Origin: Eubacterium sp.
GTDB lineage: Bacteria; Bacillota; Clostridia; Lachnospirales; Lachnospiraceae
Length of the DNA: 6,684 nucleotides
Assembly: GCA_022776205.1 (NCBI GenBank)
Contig: JALFIK010000014.1
Location: 1 to 6,684, forward strand
Reading direction: 5' to 3'
Below are positions 1-5,733 of this stretch, piece by piece. Under the pieces are notes generated by a model, which did no database searches, was not told where the DNA came from, and saw nothing but the letters and a program-made list of their open reading frames with translations. How positions within the stretch are numbered: position 1 is the first letter of the stretch; each line of letters begins with the position of its first letter. The position numbers were made by a program, and so were the translations under genes.

Positions 1-231
1 CTTGTACCGGAAGGTGTGGAAGGCCGTGTGGCTTATAAAGGAAAAGTGGAAGATACTATTTTCCAGCTTGTTGGAGGATTACGATCCGGCATGGGATACT
101 GTGGAGCAAAGACCATTCAGGAATTAAAAGAAAAGGGACAGTTTGTCAAGATTTCAGCTGCTTCCCTTAAGGAAAGTCATCCTCACGACATTCATATTAC
201 GAAAGAAGCACCAAACTACAGTGTAGAATAA
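1..231 (+). CDS. guaB: IMP dehydrogenase, C-terminal end (5' truncated by window)
   Basis: The reading frame is open from base 1 and ends at TAA 229-231, giving the last 76 residues of a protein normally about 485 residues long. The true start lies outside the window; the GTG at 16 is an internal valine codon. IMP dehydrogenase oxidises IMP to XMP with NAD+ in the cytoplasm, the committed step of GMP synthesis. The visible part carries the family's C-terminal signatures: a VPEGVEGRV block at the start, the GGLRSGMGYCGA stretch of the barrel end, and the terminal ESHPHDI-ITKEAPNYS tail. The catalytic cysteine loop and CBS domains would lie upstream and cannot be checked. The gene is followed after 10 bases by a strong terminator, so it is probably the last gene of its transcription unit and separate from the amino acid operon downstream. 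Nothing in the visible part looks broken. Confidence 0.95.
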   Translation, partial: LVPEGVEGRVAYKGKVEDTIFQLVGGLRSGMGYCGAKTIQELKEKGQFVKISAASLKESHPHDIHITKEAPNYSVE

Positions 232-241
232 GAAAGAACAT

Positions 242-284
242 AAAGGCTGTTGCGGATGAGTATTTTCACTGCACAGCCTTTTTT
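242..284 (+). terminator. Rho-independent terminator of guaB
   Basis: AAAGGCTGT (242-250) is perfectly complementary to ACAGCCTTT (273-281). Two further GC pairs are possible inside the stem if one T is bulged. The loop is about 20 bases and the 3' arm runs into six T residues (279-284), followed by a T/A-rich stretch. It lies just after the guaB stop codon, where an intrinsic terminator is expected. The A-run on the 5' arm and T-run on the 3' arm could also give weaker termination on the opposite strand. Confidence 0.88.
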
Positions 285-292
285 ATTATTTC

Positions 293-334
293 AAAGGGAG
301 ACTAAACCATAAAAAAGGGAGAATAAACCATTAA
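293..334 (+). repeat. 21-bp tandem duplication containing Shine-Dalgarno-like sites
   Basis: The 18 bases at 293-310 recur at 314-331 with one mismatch (C302 versus A323), which makes two adjacent units with a 21-base period. Each unit holds a GGGAG Shine-Dalgarno-like core followed 8 bases later by an ATA (309) or ATT (330) codon. The duplication lies between the guaB terminator and the amidase gene. Both codons are in the amidase reading frame, but the first is cut off from it by TAA at 324-326. It is most simply a local slippage duplication of the amidase translation start region. Confidence 0.75.
317..332 (+). promoter_or_regulatory. Possible true ribosome-binding site and ATT start of the amidase
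   Basis: A GGAG core at 318-321 lies 8 bases before ATT 330-332, which is in frame with the amidase gene; the nearest upstream in-frame stop is TAA 324-326. Starting at 330 adds 13 residues, six of them Lys or Arg, directly before the hydrophobic segment. This is the classic basic N-region of a signal peptide or signal anchor. The ATG at 369 has only a weak GA-rich site before it and gives a hydrophobic N-terminus without positive charge. ATT is a rare but known bacterial start codon (infC of E. coli). The alternative is that an ancestral ATG mutated to ATT and the gene now starts at 369, or that base 332 is a sequencing error. Confidence 0.45.
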
Positions 335-368
335 AAATAGAAATAAACGGGGAAAGAGAAATATTCAG

Positions 369-1010
369 ATGGTTTCTACCATTATCCTTCTCGCAATCAG
401 TATCTCTGTTCTCCATCGGTGTATTCTGGGAAATACCGGTTTTTTTTCTCCGGCAGACCGACAGGAAAAGGAGAATAATACTATATTGCCGGCAGAAGAT
501 CGAATCTGCGGGCGTCCGGAGATTATTGAAGATTTTCTGGAAAAAAATCCGTACAGTCGGAGTGGCGAGCCTTTAAAAAAAGTAAGGGGAATCGTTGTTC
601 ACTATGTCGAAAATCCAGGGAGCAGCGCGAAGGCAAACAGAGATTATTTTAATAACCTGAGAAGGACGCACATAACAAAAGCAAGCAGTCATTATGTTAT
701 CGGGCTGGAAGGGGAGATTGTACAATGTATTCCAAGGGATGAGATTTCTTATGCCTCAAATAATCGGAATACAGATACGATTTCAATCGAATGTTGTCAT
801 CCTGGGAAAAATGGGAAATTTAACAAAAAGACATACGCTTCTCTTATTAAACTAACGGCCTGGTTATGTGATACATACCAGCTTCATTCATCAGACGTGA
901 TCCGTCATTATGATGTGACAGGCAAGATGTGTCCGAAATACTATGTGGAACATGAAAAAGCCTGGAAATCATTTCTCACAGAAGTACAAAAAGAGCTTGA
1001 CAGGCGCTGA
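369..1010 (+). CDS. N-acetylmuramoyl-L-alanine amidase, zinc-dependent Amidase_2/PGRP family, membrane-anchored or secreted
   Basis: The 213-residue product should cut the bond between N-acetylmuramic acid and the L-alanine of peptidoglycan stem peptides outside the membrane. Residues about 2-16 are a short hydrophobic segment (signal peptide or anchor). Residues about 22-70 are a variable linker, and about 72-205 form the Amidase_2 domain. Putative zinc ligands are H78 (IVVHY), H180 (RHYDVTGK) and C188 (KMCP). E141 (SIECCHP) and K186 match catalytic positions known from AmpD and T7 lysozyme, and the His-Cys ligand set is of the T7-lysozyme/PGRP type. There is no SH3, LysM or other wall-binding domain. 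The start is uncertain: ATG 369 is the first ATG, but an ATT at 330 with a better ribosome site would add a basic N-region. The preceding terminator and following promoter suggest it is transcribed alone, though I found no clear promoter for it. Its role in cell-wall turnover, sporulation or defence cannot be told from sequence. Confidence 0.88.
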   Translation: MVSTIILLAISISVLHRCILGNTGFFSPADRQEKENNTILPAEDRICGRPEIIEDFLEKNPYSRSGEPLKKVRGIVVHYVENPGSSAKANRDYFNNLRRTHITKASSHYVIGLEGEIVQCIPRDEISYASNNRNTDTISIECCHPGKNGKFNKKTYASLIKLTAWLCDTYQLHSSDVIRHYDVTGKMCPKYYVEHEKAWKSFLTEVQKELDRR

Positions 1011-1042
1011 ATTTTTTGTCAGTCCTGATTTAATAAAAAATA

Positions 1043-1071
1043 TTGATTATAATAGAAAAATGAGATATGAT
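1043..1071 (+). promoter_or_regulatory. Predicted sigma-A-type promoter of the leuB-ilvD-ilvB operon
   Basis: TTGATT at 1043-1048 (4 of 6 matches to the -35 consensus) is followed by a 17-base A/T-rich spacer and TATGAT at 1066-1071 (5 of 6 matches to the -10 consensus). Transcription would begin near 1078 and give a leader of about 86 bases before leuB. A perfect TATAAT at 1048-1053 is an alternative -10, but its best -35 (CTGATT at 1025-1030) matches at only 3 positions. The leader is too short for a T-box and shows only tiny hairpins (for example CCTG with CAGG at 1095-1107), so I see no attenuator in it. Confidence 0.6.
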
Positions 1072-1163
1072 TAATAATTGTGAGTGTTTATATGCCTGGT
1101 TTGCAGGATGGATAGAAATAAATTGCATGATGCTAGAAATCGAATAGAAAGAGAGGACAAAAA

Positions 1164-2246
1164 ATGAGTTTTAAAGTTGGTGTGATCCGGGGAGACGGAA
1201 TTGGACCGGAAATTGTGGCGGAAGCTGTAAAAGTACTTGATAAAGTGGCTCAGAAATATGGGGAAGAGTTTCAGTACACAGATATTCTTCTGGGTGGAGC
1301 ATCTATTGATGCCTGTGGAGAGCCTCTTACGAAAGAAGCTTTGGAAACTGCCGGGAGCTGTGATGCAGTATTAATGGGATCTATTGGCGGAAATACCAGC
1401 ACTTCTCCATGGTATAAGCTTCCTGCCAATCTGAGACCGGAAGCAGGTCTTCTGGCAATTCGGAAAGGGCTTGGCCTTTTTGCCAATATGAGACCAGCCT
1501 ATCTATATGAAGAATTAAAGGATGCCTGTCCGCTTCGAGAGGACATCATCGGCGATGGATTTGATTTTGTTGTAATGCGAGAACTTACCGGCGGGCTTTA
1601 CTTTGGAGACAGAAAAACATATGTGGAAGAGGGAGTGACAAAGGCCATGGATACCCTTACATACAGTGAGGATGAGATTCGCCGGATCGCTGTCCGTGCT
1701 TTTGACATTGCCATGAAGAGAAAGAAAAAGGTGACAAGTGTTGATAAGGCAAATGTGCTGGATTCTTCCCGCTTATGGAGAAAAGTAGTGAATGAGGTGG
1801 CAAAAGATTATCCGGAAGTGGAGCTGGAACATATGCTTGTTGACAACTGTGCGATGCAGCTGGTAAGAGATCCAAAGCAGTTTGATGTTATATTAACAGA
1901 AAACATGTTTGGAGATATTTTATCGGATGAAGCAAGTATGGTGACCGGATCAATCGGTATGCTGTCTTCGGCAAGCCTGAGGGAGGGAACGTTTGGACTT
2001 TATGAGCCGAGTCATGGTTCTGCACCGGATATTGCAGGGAAAAACATTGCCAATCCTATCGCAACGATTCTTTCCGCATCCATGATGCTTCGGTATTCTT
2101 TTAATATGGATGAGGCCGCAGATGCCGTAGATGCTGCGGTAAAACAGGTATTAAAAGACGGATACCGCACCGTTGATATTATGTCTGAGGGAATGAAAAA
2201 GGTCGGAACCCGTGAGATGGGAGACCGGATCGTTGAACGGATATAA
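1164..2246 (+). CDS. leuB: 3-isopropylmalate dehydrogenase
   Basis: This cytoplasmic, usually homodimeric enzyme oxidises (2R,3S)-3-isopropylmalate with NAD+ and a divalent metal to 2-isopropyl-3-oxosuccinate, which decarboxylates to 4-methyl-2-oxopentanoate, the leucine precursor. The 360-residue length is normal for the family. Visible features are the N-terminal GDGIGPEIV (10-18), substrate-binding arginines R100, R110 and R139, Y146 in ELTGGLYFGDR (140-150), K195 in TSVDKANVLDSSR, and metal aspartates D227, D251 and D255 in the NMFGDILSDEAS region. The NAD-binding HGSAPDIAGKNIANP (284-298) has D289 at the NAD-selecting position, which favours leucine synthesis over NADP-isocitrate dehydrogenase. 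Tartrate-dehydrogenase-like relatives are a less likely alternative. The start is fixed by GAGAGGA at 1151-1157, 6 bases before ATG. It is the first gene of the operon, with ilvD 72 bases downstream; leuA and leuCD are not in the window. Confidence 0.97.
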   Translation: MSFKVGVIRGDGIGPEIVAEAVKVLDKVAQKYGEEFQYTDILLGGASIDACGEPLTKEALETAGSCDAVLMGSIGGNTSTSPWYKLPANLRPEAGLLAIRKGLGLFANMRPAYLYEELKDACPLREDIIGDGFDFVVMRELTGGLYFGDRKTYVEEGVTKAMDTLTYSEDEIRRIAVRAFDIAMKRKKKVTSVDKANVLDSSRLWRKVVNEVAKDYPEVELEHMLVDNCAMQLVRDPKQFDVILTENMFGDILSDEASMVTGSIGMLSSASLREGTFGLYEPSHGSAPDIAGKNIANPIATILSASMMLRYSFNMDEAADAVDAAVKQVLKDGYRTVDIMSEGMKKVGTREMGDRIVERI

Positions 2247-2269
2247 AAGAAAAATTTATAAAGGAACAA

Positions 2270-2299
2270 TGGAAAAAGGCAGTATTAATGTTTTTTCCA
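2270..2299 (+). other. A/U-rich hairpin in the leuB-ilvD spacer
   Basis: TGGAAAAA (2270-2277) is complementary to TTTTTCCA (2292-2299), giving an 8-pair stem closed by a possible G-U pair around a 12-base loop. The arm ends in CCAAATAAAA rather than a T-run and the stem is weak, so it is a poor terminator. It could be a pause or mRNA-processing site that sets the ratio of leuB to ilvD message, or simple chance in A/T-rich spacer DNA. The ilvD ribosome site (GGAGGG, 2308-2313) lies just outside it. Confidence 0.35.
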
Positions 2300-2318
2300 A
2301 ATAAAATGGAGGGATATA

Positions 2319-3992
2319 ATGAAAAGTGATAATGTAAAAAAGGGTATGCAGCAGGCACCACATCGTTCTTTATTTAATGCATTGGGATTTACGAAGGAAG
2401 AGATGGACAGACCATTAGTCGGAATCGTAAGTTCTTATAATGAAATTGTGCCGGGCCATATGAATCTTGATAAAATTACCGAAGCAGTTAAAATGGGAGT
2501 TGCCATGGCAGGTGGAACACCGGTCGTTGTTCCTGCCATTGCTGTCTGTGATGGAATTGCCATGGGTCATGTGGGAATGAAATATTCTCTCGTTACGAGA
2601 GAGCTGATTGCAGATTCCACAGAATGCCTGGCAAAGGCTCATCAGTTTGATGCGCTTGTCATGATACCAAACTGTGATAAAAATGTACCGGGCCTTTTAA
2701 TGGCAGCTGCAAGAATTAATGTACCTACAGTTTTTGTAAGTGGTGGGCCGATGATGGCCGGACATGTTGACGGAAGAAAGAGAAGCCTTTCCTCCATGTT
2801 TGAGGCCGTTGGTTCCTATGAGGCAGGAAAAATGTCCGAAGAAAAGGTAGAAGAATATGTATCGAAAGTATGTCCTACCTGTGGTTCCTGTTCCGGTATG
2901 TATACAGCAAACTCCATGAACTGTATGACGGAAGTAATCGGTATGGGCCTTCAGGGAAATGGAACGATTCCTGCCGTTTATTCCGAGAGAATTCGTCTCG
3001 CAAAGCATGCGGGAATGAAAGTAATGGAGATGCTTGAGAAAAATATCCGCCCAAGTGATATCATGACAAAAGAAGCATTCTTAAACTGCCTGACAGTAGA
3101 TATGGCACTGGGCTGTTCCACAAATACCATGCTTCATCTGCCGGCCATTGCCCACGAGGCCGGAATCGAGATCAATATGGACATTGCAAATGAAATCAGT
3201 TCCAAAACACCGAACCTCTGTCATCTGGCACCGGCAGGACCAACTTACATGGAGGATCTGAACGAGGCCGGCGGTGTGTATGCAGTAATGAATGAACTGA
3301 GTAAGAAGGGACTTCTTTATGAAGATCAGATGACAGTGACCGGAAAGACCGTAGGAGAAAACATTGCCAATGTACATAACCTGAATCCAGAAGTTATCCG
3401 TCCAATTGACAACCCATATATGAAACAGGGTGGAATCGCCGTTTTGAAAGGAAATATCGCGCCGGATACCGGAATCGTAAAACAGTCTGCCGTTGTTCCG
3501 GAAATGATGGTTCATGAAGGCCCTGCAAGAGTATTTGACTGTGAGGAAGATGCCATTGCAGCCATCAAAGGTGGAAAAATTGTTCCGGGTGATGTGGTTG
3601 TCATTCGTTATGAAGGGCCAAAAGGCGGACCGGGTATGAGAGAGATGTTAAATCCTACTTCTGCAATTGCAGGAATGGGACTGGGAGATTCTGTTGCACT
3701 TATTACAGACGGACGTTTCTCCGGTGCTTCCCGCGGTGCTTCCATCGGTCATGTTTCTCCGGAAGCTGCGGTAGGCGGCCCGATCGCTCTGATTGAAGAA
3801 GGAGATATTATCAAGATTGATATTCCGAATAAGAGTCTTAATGTGGATGTTTCGGATGAAGAGTTAGAGAAGAGAAGAGCAAAATGGCAGCCGAGGGAAC
3901 CGAAGATTACAGATGGATATCTTCGTCGTTATGCTGCTCTTGTTACCTCAGGAAACAGAGGAGCAGTACTGGATGTTGACCAGTTAATATAA
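2319..3992 (+). CDS. ilvD: Dihydroxy-acid dehydratase
   Basis: The enzyme dehydrates 2,3-dihydroxyisovalerate and 2,3-dihydroxy-3-methylvalerate to the 2-oxo acid precursors of valine/leucine and isoleucine, using an iron-sulfur cluster and Mg2+. The 557 residues are full length for the short clostridial/archaeal form; E. coli IlvD is about 616. Visible motifs are NEIVPGH (41-47), DGIAMGH (78-84), ISNCDK-like IPNCDK (116-121) with cluster ligand C119, metal residue D120 and the lysine K121, CPTCGSCSGM (185-194) with C191 as probable ligand, and DGRFSGASRG (464-473) with S468 at the catalytic base position. Having Gly-His at 46-47 instead of Pro-Cys-Asn resembles E. coli IlvD and points to the oxygen-sensitive [4Fe-4S] type, as suits an anaerobe. 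The start is supported by GGAGGG 5 bases before ATG. ilvB follows after 19 bases. The sugar-acid dehydratase Edd and relatives are the main alternative, made unlikely by context and motifs. Confidence 0.97.
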   Translation: MKSDNVKKGMQQAPHRSLFNALGFTKEEMDRPLVGIVSSYNEIVPGHMNLDKITEAVKMGVAMAGGTPVVVPAIAVCDGIAMGHVGMKYSLVTRELIADSTECLAKAHQFDALVMIPNCDKNVPGLLMAAARINVPTVFVSGGPMMAGHVDGRKRSLSSMFEAVGSYEAGKMSEEKVEEYVSKVCPTCGSCSGMYTANSMNCMTEVIGMGLQGNGTIPAVYSERIRLAKHAGMKVMEMLEKNIRPSDIMTKEAFLNCLTVDMALGCSTNTMLHLPAIAHEAGIEINMDIANEISSKTPNLCHLAPAGPTYMEDLNEAGGVYAVMNELSKKGLLYEDQMTVTGKTVGENIANVHNLNPEVIRPIDNPYMKQGGIAVLKGNIAPDTGIVKQSAVVPEMMVHEGPARVFDCEEDAIAAIKGGKIVPGDVVVIRYEGPKGGPGMREMLNPTSAIAGMGLGDSVALITDGRFSGASRGASIGHVSPEAAVGGPIALIEEGDIIKIDIPNKSLNVDVSDEELEKRRAKWQPREPKITDGYLRRYAALVTSGNRGAVLDVDQLI

Positions 3993-4011
3993 TTGGAGAG
4001 GATAAATTATA

Positions 4012-5712
4012 ATGAAGCAGGTTCTTAATGGTTCAGAAATAGTAATTGAATGTTTAAAAGAGCAGGGGGTTGACACAGTTTTTGGTTATCCGGGCGGTGC
4101 AATTTTAAATATTTATGATGAGTTATATAAACACAGCGGGGAAATCCATCATATTCTTACTTCCCATGAGCAGGGAGCTTCCCATGCAGCGGACGGTTAT
4201 GCCAGAGCGACGGGAAAGGTAGGAGTTTGTATGGCAACCTCCGGTCCGGGAGCAACAAACCTTGTAACCGGACTTGCCACAGCTTATATGGATTCCATCC
4301 CGGTTGTTGCGATTACGGCAAATGTCGGTGTCAGCCTTCTCGGAAAGGATTCTTTCCAGGAGGTTGATATCAAAGGGGTCACTATGCCGGTGACAAAGCA
4401 TAATTATATTGTAAAGGACGTGGAAAGTCTGGCAGATACGATTCGGGAGGCATTTGTTATAGCCAGCTCCGGAAGAAAAGGACCCGTACTGGTGGACATT
4501 CCAAAGGATGTCACAGCGGCAAAGACTTACTTTGAATCTGTGACACCGGCAACGGTACATCCGGTCTGTGAGACAATTCAGGAGAAGAGTATAAAAGAAG
4601 CAATCGATGAAATCCGTGCGGCAAAGAAGCCGTTCATTTTGTTAGGAGGAGGATGTACCTTATCGAATGCCAGTGAGCAGGTAAGAGAGTTTGTTTACCG
4701 GGTTGATGCTCCAGTATGTGATACGCTGATGGGAAAAGGCGTTTTTTCCGGGGAAGATCCCCTTTATACCGGGATGCTCGGAATGCATGGAACAAAAACA
4801 TCCAATATCGGGGTTTCCAAAGCAGATCTTTTGATTGCCATTGGATGCCGCTTTAGTGACCGGGTATATGGAAATGCAAAAACTTTTGCCAAAAACGCAA
4901 AGATTATTCAAATCGATATTGATCCGGCGGAAGTCAATAAAAATATTATGATCGATACGGCAATTATCGGTGATGTCAAGGCAGTTCTTACAATATTAAA
5001 TAGAAGACTGACACAGCAGCACCATGAAGAGTGGGTAAACGAAGTGGAAGAGATGAAGGGAAAATATCCCCTTACCTACCATCAGGAAAATCTTTCCGGA
5101 CCGGGTGTTGTGGAAAAAATTTATGAAATGACAAAGGGAGATGCTATTATTGCAACGGAAGTCGGACAACATCAGATGTGGGCAGCCCAGTATTATAAAT
5201 ATAAGCGCCCGCGTCAGCTTCTCACATCGGGAGGCCTTGGAACGATGGGATATGGCCTTGGGGCGGCAATTGGTGCCAAGGCAGGCTGCCCGGACAAAGT
5301 GGTGGTCAATATAGCCGGTGACGGATGCTTTCGTATGAATATGAATGAGATTGCCACAGCAACCCGCTCTGATATTCCGATCATTGAAGTCGTAATTAAT
5401 AATCATGTACTGGGTATGGTGCGTCAGTGGCAGAATCTCTTTTATGGAGAAAGATATTCTGCGACAACACTCAATGACAAGGTTGATTTTGTGAAACTGG
5501 CGGAGGCTATGGGAGCAAGGGCAAAACGTGTCACTAATATGAAAGAATTTGAGGAAGCCTTTGCGGAGGCCATGGAATGCAAAGAGCCGTACCTGATTGA
5601 CTGTATGATTGACAGTGATGAGAAAGTCTGGCCGATGGTTGCCCCGGGTGCTTCCATCAGCGAAGCTTTTAACGAGGAAGATCTTCTTAAAAAACAAAAA
5701 GAAGAAAAATAG
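4012..5712 (+). CDS. ilvB: Acetolactate (acetohydroxyacid) synthase, large catalytic subunit
   Basis: This ThDP, Mg2+ and FAD enzyme condenses two pyruvates to 2-acetolactate, or pyruvate with 2-oxobutyrate to 2-aceto-2-hydroxybutyrate, the entry step of branched-chain amino acid synthesis. The 566 residues are full length. Domains are the ThDP pyrimidine-binding domain (about 4-170), the central FAD-site domain (about 193-328) and the ThDP pyrophosphate-binding domain (about 385-535). Key residues are E53 in SHEQGA, Q116 in DSFQE, R284 in FSDRVYG, D437 and N464 of the GDG...NN Mg-ThDP motif, and W473 in RQWQ. The FAD-domain features and RQWQ favour the anabolic type over catabolic AlsS. The loop after residue 100 reads ITANVG rather than the common ITGQVP. 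No regulatory subunit gene (ilvN) follows. GGAGAGG at 3995-4001 lies 10 bases before the ATG, and ilvD ends 19 bases upstream, so the two are surely co-transcribed. Confidence 0.95.
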   Translation: MKQVLNGSEIVIECLKEQGVDTVFGYPGGAILNIYDELYKHSGEIHHILTSHEQGASHAADGYARATGKVGVCMATSGPGATNLVTGLATAYMDSIPVVAITANVGVSLLGKDSFQEVDIKGVTMPVTKHNYIVKDVESLADTIREAFVIASSGRKGPVLVDIPKDVTAAKTYFESVTPATVHPVCETIQEKSIKEAIDEIRAAKKPFILLGGGCTLSNASEQVREFVYRVDAPVCDTLMGKGVFSGEDPLYTGMLGMHGTKTSNIGVSKADLLIAIGCRFSDRVYGNAKTFAKNAKIIQIDIDPAEVNKNIMIDTAIIGDVKAVLTILNRRLTQQHHEEWVNEVEEMKGKYPLTYHQENLSGPGVVEKIYEMTKGDAIIATEVGQHQMWAAQYYKYKRPRQLLTSGGLGTMGYGLGAAIGAKAGCPDKVVVNIAGDGCFRMNMNEIATATRSDIPIIEVVINNHVLGMVRQWQNLFYGERYSATTLNDKVDFVKLAEAMGARAKRVTNMKEFEEAFAEAMECKEPYLIDCMIDSDEKVWPMVAPGASISEAFNEEDLLKKQKEEK

Positions 5713-5733
5713 TAGAAAAGAGGAAAAAGAAAA

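Noticed and set aside
16..18. GTG as the start of a small 71-residue protein
   Set aside because: The same frame continues upstream to base 1 with residues that fit IMP dehydrogenase, so this is an internal valine of guaB.
285..368. Promoter for the amidase in the spacer after guaB
   Set aside because: TATTAT-like and A/T-rich hexamers occur, but none has a reasonable -35 at 16-18 bases; transcription may come from read-through or a non-standard sigma factor.
1000..1020. Terminator after the amidase gene, suggested by the T-run at 1012-1017
   Set aside because: No stable GC-rich stem precedes the T-run; only 3-pair stems can be drawn, so termination here is not supported.
1010..1024. CodY-like box (AATTTTTTGTCAGTC) upstream of the leuB promoter
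   Set aside because: By hand it matches the CodY consensus at only 10 of 15 positions and lacks the right half of the palindrome, which is too weak in A/T-rich DNA.
1048..1053. Perfect TATAAT as the leuB -10 box
   Set aside because: Its best-placed -35 (CTGATT at 1025-1030) matches at only 3 of 6 positions. The pair at 1043-1048 and 1066-1071 is better overall, though the alternative is not excluded.
4996..5697. Long minus-strand open frame (233 codons) opposite ilvB, and similar antisense frames opposite ilvD and leuB
   Set aside because: They lie wholly within well-supported genes and resemble no family I know; their composition is that of an antisense shadow.
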